A DNA stretch of 64,000 nt from Cryptomeria japonica. Lineage: Eukaryota; Streptophyta; Pinopsida; Cupressales; Cupressaceae. Location of the stretch: positions 184,997,619-185,061,618 of the forward strand of contig NC_081410.1 of NCBI RefSeq assembly GCF_030272615.1, given 5' to 3'. Shown one piece after another: positions 22,447 to 33,007 of this stretch; the first letter of the stretch is position 1; every line of letters begins with the position of its first letter. Position numbers and translations under genes: made by a program. A model generated the notes under the pieces. It saw only the letters and a list, made by a program, of their open reading frames with translations. It was not told the origin of the DNA and did not search any database.

Positions 22447-25400
22447 GTGAAGAAATCTCTTTCAAGCACTCAACCATTATCAGGCAGCTCAAGGTATTTA
22501 TCAATGGCTTCCTCCTCTGCTCCAAAATTTATTGCAAACCGTACTATTGTAGAAGTTGTGAAGCACCCTAGGCCCGTTTTTAAGATCATTCTCGAGATAG
22601 TAAAACAAGATGATTCCATAGGTTCTTTTTCAAAAATTCCAAAAGGTGTTTCTTATGCTGAAGACCCTAGAATCTATATTCATTGCCATATTGAGGAATT
22701 AGGTTCTAAGGAAATATTGAAAATGTTTAAAACTATTATCTGTGATGAAAATGGAAATGTAAAACCCAAACAGAAGGTAATTGAAACTTTAGGTTTTGTA
22801 AAAATCTTGGATATCCCTGATTTTCCTAAGGAGGTAGTAAGGATTGTCCTTAGCAGAGTTCATGGAGAATTCTTTTGGATAGATTATGTTTGTAAAATCA
22901 CCAAAGAAGCAATTAGGGCAGTGATAGATTTACCCTCCACCGATAGCAGGCAAGATAAGACTAAGAAGGTTCCTAATAATACTGTCATGACATTAACAGG
23001 AGAAACATATGATAGCAGATCCTTGAGAGTAAATGATGTCAAAGATGAGAATGTCAGATTCATAAGCATGATCCTAGGTTATAAAACTACACATGCAAAC
23101 CGACTTAACTCAATATCCAGTCTTTGTATTAAAAGTGCTTATGATATGGTCAATAATGATGCAAAAATAGATGTATGTGAGTGGTTAAAGGATGAGTTGA
23201 TAGACAACCTGAAAAAGATCAAAGGTGATAAGAAGGGTACTTTTCGTTTTGGCAATCTTCTTGTATGTCTCATGTTGTACTTCACAAAAGAAGTTCCCGA
23301 TATTGGAAAGAAAGACTTTGGATACGATATATCGGTAGGCAAACAAATGCTATAAATATTCACTGGTATGGGCACAGACAAAGAAAACAATATAACAGAG
23401 TATTTCAAAACCTTCAAAGAAAAAATGAAAATAAGAGAGACACTACCACAAAGTATTATAGACAAATATGAAAAAGAAATATGTTTTGTAATAAAAAAGG
23501 ATGAAATCTGGATGGAGGCAGTTCTTCCTAGAACTGTATGGGTAACATAAATGGGGTATGAGGCAGATGTAAATATCATTGAAACTTATGCTAAAGCCTT
23601 GTTAGAAGCACCTAGAGAACTAGAAGAAAAGGTTTTTGGAAATGCACAAACAATAGAAAGTGATGTACAAACATTGAAACAGAGAAAGAGAAGAGAAAAG
23701 TACATAAGGAGTGCATCTAAACAAGTTAAGGAAATAAAAGAAAATGTCATGACCATAACCAAAATAAAGGAAGGTGACTTAGAAGGATTAAAATTAGAGG
23801 CACACATCTCATTGGTTGGTACATCATCAGACAGTGAATTTCCTGTTGAGTTTAAGTGAGTTGATAGGAAGAGAAAACCCTCACCGGTACCCTCTCCTCC
23901 TCTCAAGAAAACAAGAACACCAAGGCAGAAGCAACAAGAAATGAGACCACCAGCAAAGAAGTTGACACCAAAGAAGAAAAAGCAAAAATAGGTTATACCA
24001 CCATTGGACAACTTACTGAGTGAGATAACTGATGATGGTAACTTAGCTAATGTTAGAAAACTTTACAATACATTCACTAATGAAGAAAAGGAAAGTATTG
24101 AGAATAGCATAATACTACATCTTTATATATACAAGAAAGTATTAATAAAAGTTGTAGATGATCTGCCAAGTGAATTGTACAGGAGGTTAGATGCAAAAAG
24201 GATTGCAGCCATGGATCTTGACAAGAAACTAAAGATTGAAAAACTTCTAGCTATACATCTGGTCAACTGTAGAAGAAATTGATAAATTAATTAGTGAAGC
24301 TAATAGATCAATTTTTGCAAGTGGACACCGGCATGTATGCCTAATGGTTGGTAGAGTCAATGAAATTGTAGAGGAAACAACATACAAGTGGGATATCTTC
24401 TTTGTAGAGAAAGAAAAATAGGAAGAGCTGAACAGACCAAAGAAAACTTTCAAGGTTTATCAGAAGGACGAAGACAAGGGGAAAGGTAAGGTAGGTGGAA
24501 TACCAAATATAAAAGTAACTGACAACCTACCACCACCTTTAGTTACTCCACTGGTATAGACTGATAACACACTGGCTACTAAGAATGTGGACACAACACA
24601 TGAGGACACTAGCCCTAAGTCAAAATTTTTGTACACTATGAACATTGATACTCAGGAAGTAAACATTGTAGTGGATAAGGATAACACAGACGTAAAGAAA
24701 GATATTGCTACTGAGCAACCGACAGAACATATTGAGGTTGAAACACAAACATGGAAAGAAGAGAAAGTAGAGCATTCAGGAGAACCCTTGGATAGTGGAA
24801 TAAATATTGGTAGTGTAGATGTTGGCATAGTAAAATCGACAGAGATACCAACAATGGATAGCACAGAGATACCGATAGTAGATAGTGTTGAGAAACCAAC
24901 TGAGAAACTAACTGATTCACAAGTACACATTGAGGTAGTGCAACCGACAATCACAGAGAAACCAAAACCATTGCTAGTAGAAATGCAAACACAGACTGAT
25001 CCACCAGAGGTTGATACAAGCAAACTGGTTACTCCCACTAGAAGCACTGAGATAGTAAAGGTAGTTGGTCAGACATCTGGTACTTCACTGACCAAATTTA
25101 GACCTACTAATGTGACTGAAGTACTTCTGGACTCAATAAAGAAAATAATAGATTGTAATGCATTGGCCTATAAGGCGATTGATGACACTATACCCATCTT
25201 TAAGCTGATTGCACCCAAATGCAATGTAGATAATGTAAAGGATTCTTTAGGACAGTTAGACACATTGTCTAAATTCATTTCTGGAAATATTTTAACAATT
25301 GATCAAAAAAATGAGGAAACATTCAAGGAGAAAATGGAAAAGGAAAAAGGAAAATTCTTTGAGGAAACAATAAACAAGTGCATGGAACACATCAATACAC

Positions 25401-25808
25401 TTTTACCGGCACTGAATATAGCTATAATGAACTGTACATAGATACTTGCAAGACAAATATGTTAACAGTGGACATTGATAAAAAATAAGGAAAGTTCAAA
25501 AGGAGATGAATGATATAGCTGATAATATCATTGGTTCATCTGAACCTATATCAGTTATTGAATAATAAATTACTCGATTTGAGGAAAAAATGGAGAAGTT
25601 AGAGAAAGAGAAAGAAAGGATCAAGGCAAAAGCCATAGGGCTTAAGCACAAACTCAGTCCTAAGTTAGACAACCTTATCTCTCTGAGGAAAGAAATCTCT
25701 GAGGCATTAATTCAAGGTCAAAGGTCACCAGAAGAACATATGCATCATCTCACTAGTACAATCCAGAGAACTAAGGCAACTATGAAGGACAACAACAGGT
25801 TTATATAG
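22447..25808 (+). pseudogene. Element V ORF2: large non-pol protein, decayed
   Basis: About 1,100 codons. Block 1 (22447-23355) is about 300 residues with IHCHIEELGSKEI, VVRIVLSRVHGEFFW, KITKEAIRAVIDLP and FRFGNLLVCLMLYF, each with a counterpart in element A. Block 2 (23368-23860) contains MGYEADVNIIETYAK and a Lys-rich end. A basic Pro/Lys linker (about 23870-23990), a helical block (24004-24420) with MVGRVNEIVEETTYKW, an acidic Thr/Glu/Pro-rich spacer (24587-25080) and a C-terminal coiled coil (to 25808) follow. Several stops (after KKKQK near 23990, after EKEK near 24420, after PLV near 24558) are TAG where CAG would fit. Function unknown; no pol motif and no clear membrane segment. Confidence 0.78.
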
Positions 25809-26078
25809 AGCTTAAAATTTGTATTAGCAGACGTATTCCAGATTGTAACCAACTGGTTACAAATTTCAAGTTGAAATTTTGCACTCATTTGACAATTTTT
25901 GACAACCTTTGTCATTGATGTCAAAGGGGGAGTAGTGGGAAAAAGAAAAATGGTTATCATAGGAGATCATCTGCTCAGGGGGAGCACACATTTTTGGTAA
26001 CTTTTTGGACTTCATTTTTTTGGAAACAAATTTTTGGATTTTTCTCATGAGTGTTGCCATCAATGCCAAAGGGGTGAT
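25809..26078 (+). other. Repeated polypurine tracts of element V
   Basis: GTCATTGATGTCAAAGGGGGAGT near 25910-25935, CTCAGGGGGAGC near 25975 and ATCAATGCCAAAGGGGTGAT abutting the LTR at 26078. Same arrangement as element B. Confidence 0.75.
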
Positions 26079-26864
26079 TGTTGGCATTCTACACTCTAAT
26101 GAGAAATGATGGTGTTTTCATTGATGGCAACCTACCAGCAACCTACAGGCAGCCACCCGACATTCATTTGGTAAATCACTGGCAGACACTGGCACTGACA
26201 GACACTTCACCGACAGCGGAAAGAATGTATACCGACACCCTAGCCAACAGGAATAAACTTTTGTTTATTGTATTTAATTGTAAATATCTTTTTGTAAAGC
26301 CGACAAGGTATATTGTAATAGACTCATATATGTATGAGATCTTGTCAATCATTAAAAAAATTAGCATGGATGTAGAGAAGTGATGAGAGAATATTAAGGT
26401 AGATTTTGTATAAGGTTTATGGTTATAGTATGAGCTTAAACTGGTACTAAACCTAGCATAGAAGATGCTGAATCGTAGCAGTACATTATATTGGATTCTC
26501 ATAATCCATTTGTAAGTTAGTGAGACTTCCATTTGTAATTGAGTAGTGAGCTCTAGGTAGTTGGCCTTCCTACATGTGCAGGCTCCTCTTGTAAGTAATA
26601 TCCATTCATTGGCCAGTGAGTGAATATTATGGGTCACAAATCCCACCAAGGTTTTTCCCACACCAGGTTTGCTTGTTAAACATCTTGTGTTATGGTGTGC
26701 TTTCTATGTTGTCTTTACTGTTCCTATTTACTGCATTAATTCGTGTTTATCGGTACACTATTTTGGAATGCAAAATACTTAATAAGGTTAAATATTCTAT
26801 TAACCAGTTAGATACTAATTCACCCCCCCTTTCAATATCTTTGGGACTATCATTAATCCTAATA
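26079..26864 (+). repeat. Element V 3' LTR
   Basis: 786 bp, TGTTGGCATTC to CCTAATA, matching 20251-21020 with scattered changes. The terminal hairpin seen in the 5' copy is weakened here (TACTAATTC and TCAATATC). Confidence 0.92.
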
Positions 26865-27447
26865 CAAGTGTGTATTTGCAATAGATCAGGGTAAGATTTT
26901 AGGAAATATTGTATTTAACGATGGTGTGGCCATTGATCTAGAGAGAGTGGAGGCCATTTTGTCTCTTGCACTCCCAAGCCATAAGAAAGGATTACAAAGC
27001 TTCCTTAGAAGGATTAACTTTGTTAGAAAGTTTATTCCAAACTTGGCTACCATGGTGAAACCTCTCACAACCATGTTAAAGAAGGACATGATCTTCAAAT
27101 GGACTAAGGAAGGTAAGGAAGGCTTTGATAAGATCAAAGAAGCCATTACTCAGGGTCCTACCTTGGTCAATCCAAACTATGAGAGGGATCTTATCCTCTA
27201 CACTTTAGGAGGAGAAGAAAGTATATCTGCTATCCTGATGCAGGTAAATTAGGATGGGTTGGAGCAGCCCATTACTTTTTTCAGTGAGGGCTTGAAAGCT
27301 TATGAACTCAAGTACAACTATGTGGAGAAGCAGGTCATCATAGTTGTGAGAGCATTGAAAACATTTAGACACATGCTCTCAAATAACTGGATTCAGCTCC
27401 TAGTTCCACACACCAACATGAAGGAGTTCCTTCTAACAAGGATATAG
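26865..27447 (+). pseudogene. Element IV RT C-terminal part and RT-linked RNase H
   Basis: Resumes the RT with CVFAIDQGKILGNIV, the thumb with RRINFVRKFIPNLATMVKPL, then the connection and RNase H region: LYTLGGEESISAILMQ and PITFFSEGLKAYELKY. In Ty3/Gypsy RNase H the first block normally holds a catalytic Asp (TDAS); here TLGGE stands in its place, so this RNase H looks inactive. That fits elements that have gained a second RNase H. Stop at 27249-27251 and a break after 27447; 27448-27840 is decayed. Confidence 0.8.
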
Positions 27448-27839
27448 GTGAAAAGAGAGATGGATGGATTACAAAGATCATGGAATATGACCTTATTATA
27501 AAGATCACTAAGATAGTAAGGGGTAGAGGACTTTGTGAGAAGTTTATTTTAACATTTGGAAAAGATCTAGGGGTCTCCCTCTTGCTGTAGGAAGAAGAAC
27601 AACTTGACAGTCAAGAAAATGCACAAACTAGCTGGTTTGAGGATATATTTTCTTTCCTAAGGGATGGTAGTTATCCTCCTCACTTTGATAGAACCAAAAG
27701 AAGGAATATTAGAATATAGTCCATCCGCTATGCCTTAGTGGATGGCATTTTATTCAAAAAAGACTTAAATAGTGTCTTGCTGAGGTGCATAAAGGAGGAT
27801 CAAATTAGTAGACTCTTAGAATAATTTCACAGTGGCTCC

Positions 27840-28526
27840 TTAGGTAGTCATTTCTTAGCTAGAACTATAGCCATGAAGATTATCAGGGCAATTTATTATT
27901 GGGCATCTTTATTTAGTGATGCCCACTTGTGGATTAGATAGTGCAAAGAATATGCATTCTTTGCAAGCAAGAAAAGGTTGGTTACCCTTCCTCTTCATCC
28001 TATTTCAATTGATCAACCCTTTGCACAATGGGGCCTTGACTTCATTGGTATCATTAATCCATTATCAAGGTCAGGTCACAAGTGGATTTTGGCCACCACA
28101 AATTATTTCATAAGGTGGACAAAGGCAGTTGGTTTGAAGGATGCAATTGAAAATTTAGTGGTTCAATTCCTTGAGGGGGTTGCAACTAGATTTGGAGCCC
28201 CTTCCACAATCACATCAAACAATGATAAATCCTTTGTAGGATCTCATATTAGCTTATGGGTAGTCCAATATGATGTATTCTTGAAGACATCATCAAATTA
28301 TTATCCTCAAGGCAATGGCCTAGCTGATTCCTCCAACAAAAATCTCATCAAGCTCATCAAAAGGATTGTTGAAGATAATCAAAGGTCTTGGCACCTAAAG
28401 TTTGTAACAACCCTATGGGCTGATAGAATCACTCCAAAAAAAGAATTAGATAGCTCACCCTTCATGTTGGTATATGAAAGGGAAGCAAGGCTTCCCTATC
28501 TCTTGAGTTACCTTCTCTTGATTTAG
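27840..28526 (+). pseudogene. Element IV integrase core, decayed
   Basis: The core reads QPFAQWGLDFIGII (first catalytic Asp in GLDF), KWILATTNYFIRWTKAV, GAPSTITSNNDKSFVG and YYPQGNGLADSSNKNL. The second catalytic Asp (usually SDNG) now reads SNND and the Glu (usually G.AE) reads GLADSS, so two of three catalytic residues appear lost. The upstream zinc-binding part is only partly readable (27800-27960, with a frame change). Integrase would join the element's cDNA to the host genome. Confidence 0.78.
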
Positions 28527-28612
28527 CTCACTAGCTGAAGCTCCTAGAAAATGATTTCATTACAACTAGGTATGGAGAGCTCATAGAGTTAGAAGAAGTC
28601 AGAGAAAGGGGT

Positions 28613-28989
28613 ATGCAAACCCTAAGTGTCCATCAGGGACAAGTGAAAATATATTTTGACAAGATGGCTACCTTTAGGACCTTCAAAGTTGGAGACCTTC
28701 TCCTAGAGTGGGATGTTGATCGAGAAAATCCAAGAAGACACTCAAACTTTGATGCAATATGCAGTGGTCCTTATATGATTACAAGATGCAAGAAGGCAAA
28801 TTATTTCAATTTGTCAAGGCTGAATGGTGAAGCCCTCCTTATTGTAGTTAATGGTATTCACCTCAAAGCATGTGCTTAGGGTGATTTTTAGGTTTCTTGT
28901 AAATATTTATAAATATTTTTCAGTTGTCTCAAGAAGTGCATGTGCATAGGTTGTTCTTTCCAAAATGGCAAAATTTTGATGTCTCATAG
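28613..28989 (+). pseudogene. Element IV pol C-terminal tail and start of 3' region
   Basis: 28613-28879 reads DKMATFRTFKVGDLLLEWD and GPYMITRCKKANYFNLSRL, the usual tail after integrase in plant Gypsy elements (KF.VGDLVL motif). About 110 non-coding bases follow to the insertion site of III, CATAG at 28985-28989. Confidence 0.75.
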
Positions 28990-29587
28990 TGGTACAGGAG
29001 CTCCTCAACAAGCCAATCATGGATTTGATGATGAAGATTATGATCTTAGGATCATTGTGATTGTATTTTGTTTGTGAATTTTACATGTATTCAATAAGGA
29101 CCCCACCATGTAAACCATTGTCAAAAATTAGGCAACTTGATAAGCCAATTTGGACAATTTGGTGTATAAGGGGTAGATTGATGTTTGTTTTAATTTTTGA
29201 TAGGATTTTAGGGTGTGTAGGTGATGTTTGGTTGATACAAGTTGTGTGGATCCCAAATTGCTGTGAATTGACAACTTTGTCAAAAAGTGCAACTTTTGCA
29301 ACTAAAAGTGCAACTTTTTCACTTTTGGTTGTTGTAAGACTCTCAATAGCTCCAACCTCTTCAAAATTTGGTTGGAAATAATTGGGGAAGGATATAATCC
29401 ATTTGGACAGGATTCCCACGGTTAGAGTTACCATGGATTAAAATTTGAAGGCAATAAAATACCGAAAATTAAGTTTTTCCTATAAATTTTGAGTTTGTAG
29501 AGGTTGTACGTCCTTGTACAGATTGAATTTGACAAAATAACTCATGGATCATATGGAGGGTTGAATCACCTTTGTTTTTGTGGTGGT
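28990..29587 (+). repeat. Element III 5' LTR, part 1
   Basis: Starts TGGTACAGGAGC and matches 43133 onward. It is cut at 29587 by element II (GTGGT at 29583-29587). TATA-like TATAAAT lies at 29481-29487. Pieces such as AAAAGTGCAACTTTT near 29283-29320 are short inverted words inside the LTR. Confidence 0.9.
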
Positions 29588-30858
29588 TGTAAAGTGGAAA
29601 AATTGAACCCTAGTTGTTCTCCCCTCCCCAACTCCAAGGAGAGAGAAGGGAGAGTCACTAGGGTTGATGGTTTTCACTTAGGAGAGACTTTACATTCAAA
29701 AGAGGGGTTGAAACCCACAAGATCCAATCCCACACAATGCAAGATTGGATTCTATATGAGTTTCAAGGGTTAAGACATCAAGGATACCCTCTTTTGTAAA
29801 GAATGTAGATAGAAAGATTGAACTAGGAATGCATGTAGAAGCAAGAAAGATTCACTTATAAACAGAGATAGGAATATGATATGCAGTTGCGGACCTGGAA
29901 TTAGCAGTAAAATGTCGAGAAGGTGTTGTTCTGCAAATTTGAGCAAAAGTTGACGGGACGATGGTGCCCGGCGTGCACACGGTCCTCCGAAAAATCCACG
30001 AAACGAAGGGGCATCCATTCGTCTATGCACAAGGATTCCAGATCTTCAATTACAGCCGCGTACTTGCAACCTACACACAGAAAAGAGAGGATGATTGGGG
30101 GTTAGGGATGAGGGGTTTTCCTTTAGGTCAAACCCCGGTTTTGGAATTAACCAAGAAATGAGAAATTGCTGTAAATGTAAATGATTGTAATGTAAAACAA
30201 GTACTAGTACCTTGTTGTAAGAATGTTTGTATTCTTACATGCGAAGGTGTAGATGTTGTTGTATGTTGTATGTTGTATGTGATATGTGATCTCCTCTTCA
30301 ATGGTTGAATCCTTGTCTTGAATGCAACACTTAGCCTTGAATGGAGACTTAGAATTATCAATTGCTTGAAGGAATGCTTGAATGCTTGAATGCTTGAATG
30401 CTTGAATGTTTGAATATCATTTCCGTGTCTTGTACACATCTATCCTTCCTCCTCAAATGGGAGAGGAAATGTAGTTTATATACTTGTCAATTAGGGTTGA
30501 TAGATTGATTTTCCCGACCTTAGGCCGACCAGGAAATATTATTTTCCAAATTGCAAACATAAAGACCCGAAGCCCCATAGGAGACCGGGCCCAAAATAGG
30601 GCCAGGGACTAGGGCACCATTGTCCTGGGGGACCAGGGTGCTGGGTGCCCTAGGCCTGAAGGACCAGGGCACTGGGCGCCATGGTCCCACCTCCAGGGAC
30701 AACAGGGTGAAAGGAGGATCAGGCCAGGGTGTTGAAAAATGCAGTTTTTGATGTCATGAACAAGTTTTGCAGTCTCCATTCAGATTCCGTGTTGCATCGC
30801 CATCGTGAAGACCCAAATGCGATCGAAATTGCAAGTGTCGCAATTTTAGGACGCTACA
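29588..30858 (-). repeat. Element II 3' LTR
   Basis: 1271 bp. Contains a 30-base GC-rich motif (29956-29985), a TTGAATGC repeat run (about 30368-30415), a minus-strand TATA box near 30475 and the GGACCA palindromic repeats (about 30595-30695). Confidence 0.93.
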
Positions 30859-31603
30859 TTTAGCCCCCACTTTAGCGGGAGTGTAAGCGTACGCTCATAC
30901 TTCCGGTAAAGTACAAGGAAACAACATTGAAAAACTTTCACCATGTCAAGGAGGCAAGATACACTAAGCCCCTAGTGGACTAAGGATCTTACGACTTCGA
31001 TTGACAAAGTAAAAGGGAAGATCACGAGGGAGGACCATGACTGTCAGTAGTAAGGTTCCCTCACTATGAGTCATGCAAGAAAGATATCAAAAATTTTCAA
31101 GGCAAAGCTAAATTTGTCAAGAAGTTTTCAAGTATCTTGAAAAGATATGAACAGGATGTATGCCCCCCTACGTTAAAGCGATCGCACACGCCTCACCGGG
31201 GGTGATTTCTTTAAGGTAGTGATACATATAAGAAATGAGAAAGGAGCACATTATCACAAGGATTTAGCCCCCAAGTGTGAGATAAGTCCAAGGATAATAG
31301 ACACAAAACACAAAGCACGAGGTGACTTTGCTTTCCTTGGGGTCAGTATGCTGTATGATAATTCATGTATATCATATGTATGTATGCATAATTGTTCTTC
31401 ATTCCCCAATCAAGGAAGGTCACCTAGAAGAAGGGAACACATGTGTCTTTTGAGTCAACATGAGAGAGACAAAAAGAGATCTCAATGTTTTGCATCGTCC
31501 TCAAGTAGACAACACTAAGGACAACAAATAGAAGAATGAGAATAACACATAGAAGAAGTAACAAAAGAAAGAGAGGAGGAGAGAATCTGCTATGCTAATG
31601 AAA
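30859..31603 (-). other. Element II 3' non-coding region with polypurine tract and hairpin
   Basis: Minus-strand AAAGTGGGGGCTAAA (30873-30859) abuts the LTR. The arms 31168-31182 and 31205-31219 form the same 15-base hairpin as in element I. No supported ORF. Confidence 0.7.
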
Positions 31604-33007
31604 CTAGTCTAGCATGTCATCTACACCCCGATCTTGCTGATCAATGTTTCGGGAAGGTAGGGAACATGCTAGAGGAGGAACATCCAACACAGCAGATGGA
31701 GCTATCACAAGATCCAAACAAGGGCTATGTTCATGTTCCAAGCCACGTTGTTCTTGTCTAGGAGCTAGGATAAGTGCTTTAGAAAATTCGTTAGATAAAT
31801 GGTTATCAACATCAACAAGTTCATATTCACTATCAGAAGCAAGAGAAGTAACATTTTCATCTATATCATCATCAAGATTTATAAAAATAGGGTCTTTAAC
31901 TCGCACAGGATCAAGACCATCATGCATCTTATGTTTAGGAGATTTTGACTCAATCGTCGGCTGAGGAGAAAATGGAATAATATTAGTTGAAGGTGTTTTT
32001 GGGGATTGCAAAGTTTGAGCTCTAAGACGACGCTTTCGCCGGCGTTCACGTGCAGAACGATTTCGTCTAGTCTTAGTAGGAAGTTGAAAAGATTGAGGAG
32101 GAGGAATGTTCTCATCCTTATCACTTGGGTGTTTAGGTTGTGGTCTCTTAGGTTGAAAAATAGGAGAAGAGGAAGGTCTCTTCTCTCCATAAGAGGAAGG
32201 AGGAGGAACTGCTCCATATAAAGGAGGAATATTTGGTTTAGGAAGGAGATGAAGTCCATCATGACGAGGAGGGATAGGTCTACTTTTAGGAAGTTTATTA
32301 GATATAGGCATAGTCACATCCATAGGGCTGGGTTGGGAATCTTCTTGAGGAAAGACATTAGTTTTATCTTTCAAAGGAAGAACTTCCTTCTCAAGAATGA
32401 TAGGAATGTCAAGTTTGGGTGTTCTAGGTTCACTTAGAGATAGGATCATATCTTTCTTCCACTTTTGATAAGATTTAAAAAGATGATCACTTCGCGGAGG
32501 AAGAGATTGGAATTGTTTAGGCCAAAAGTAATCAATAGGAACGCTAGAAGTTCTTTCAGCTGGTTTAAAGAGACTATGATTGATAGTAACAACTTCACCA
32601 TTATGGGGAAATTTCAAACACTTGTGAATAGGAGAAGCAATAGCTTTCATGGAAGATAGCCAAGGATAGCCTAGCTTCACACGAAATTGTTCGGATGATG
32701 GAATAATAGCAAAGTCCACATCAAGGGATTTGTTATGGACCTCAATAGGTAATGTAATAGAACCAATTGCAGGAGAAGAAAATGCATCAAATAGTTTCAC
32801 AACCACATTTGTTTCATCATAGATCACTTGATTCAATTGCAAAGTAAAAAGGAATTCTTCAGTAGTGACATTAACCATGCAGGAAGGATCAATAAGCACT
32901 CCACGGCAAGGTGTATTTTTGACTTTTGCAACTATATATAAAGGACCATCAGGTGCCCTGATAGTTTCACTAGAATCAAAGGTGATGGAAAGTTCTTTAG
33001 GGATTTT
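31604..33007 (-). CDS. Element II protease-like and proline-rich region, in frame behind a UAG
   Basis: Open for about 468 codons after the UAG that ends gag (33010-33008), in the same frame. The protease-like part reads GVLIDPSCMVNVT at about 32905-32865 and VKLGYPWLSSMKAI at about 32675-32635. As in element I, the catalytic triplet is D-P-S instead of D-T/S-G. A Pro/Ser/Lys-rich region with an Arg-rich patch (RRNRSARERRRKRRLR) and an acidic C-terminus ending in MLD follow. It may be reached by stop readthrough, by a separate start, or not at all. Nothing resembling RT follows. Confidence 0.68.
   Translation of the reverse strand, partial: KIPKELSITFDSSETIRAPDGPLYIVAKVKNTPCRGVLIDPSCMVNVTTEEFLFTLQLNQVIYDETNVVVKLFDAFSSPAIGSITLPIEVHNKSLDVDFAIIPSSEQFRVKLGYPWLSSMKAIASPIHKCLKFPHNGEVVTINHSLFKPAERTSSVPIDYFWPKQFQSLPPRSDHLFKSYQKWKKDMILSLSEPRTPKLDIPIILEKEVLPLKDKTNVFPQEDSQPSPMDVTMPISNKLPKSRPIPPRHDGLHLLPKPNIPPLYGAVPPPSSYGEKRPSSSPIFQPKRPQPKHPSDKDENIPPPQSFQLPTKTRRNRSARERRRKRRLRAQTLQSPKTPSTNIIPFSPQPTIESKSPKHKMHDGLDPVRVKDPIFINLDDDIDENVTSLASDSEYELVDVDNHLSNEFSKALILAPRQEQRGLEHEHSPCLDLVIAPSAVLDVPPLACSLPSRNIDQQDRGVDDMLD

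Larger units (their letters stand above)
20251..26864 (+). mobile_element. Element V: pol-less Sirevirus-like LTR retrotransposon, structurally complete
   Basis: 6614 bp between CAAGT duplications (20246-20250, 26865-26869). Order: LTR 20251-21020, primer-binding site TGGTATCAGAGC at 21023-21034, gag-like ORF (21093-22094), ORF2 (22447-25808), repeated polypurine tracts, LTR 26079-26864. No reverse transcriptase, RNase H or integrase motif appears anywhere in the 5-kb interior. Size, order and signals match element A, so these are two members of one family, inserted in opposite orientation. The right LTR ends in TA where CA is expected, a single C-to-T change. Confidence 0.9.
18288..28989 (+). 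mobile_element. Element IV: Tat-like Ty3/Gypsy retrotransposon, split by B, V and III
   Basis: Coding pieces run protease (18288-18748), archaeal-type RNase H (18801-19200), reverse transcriptase (about 19690-20250, then 26865 on), RT-linked RNase H (to 27447), integrase (about 27840-28526) and a C-terminal tail (28613-28879). Element V interrupts the RT at an exact CAAGT duplication; reading across it restores a normal RT thumb start. The 5' LTR, gag and catalytic part of the protease are left of the window, beyond element B. III entered at 28985-28989 (CATAG); IV probably resumes at 44643, but its 3' LTR could not be fixed because no second copy is present. Confidence 0.82.

Noticed and set aside
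24652-25047. Ser/Val/Cys-rich minus-strand ORFs in element V
   Set aside because: They are antisense to the Thr/Glu/Pro-rich spacer of ORF2, a compositional shadow.
30361-30415. TTGAATGC tandem run as a coding or regulatory repeat
   Set aside because: It varies by one unit between LTRs of the same element, consistent with slippage only.
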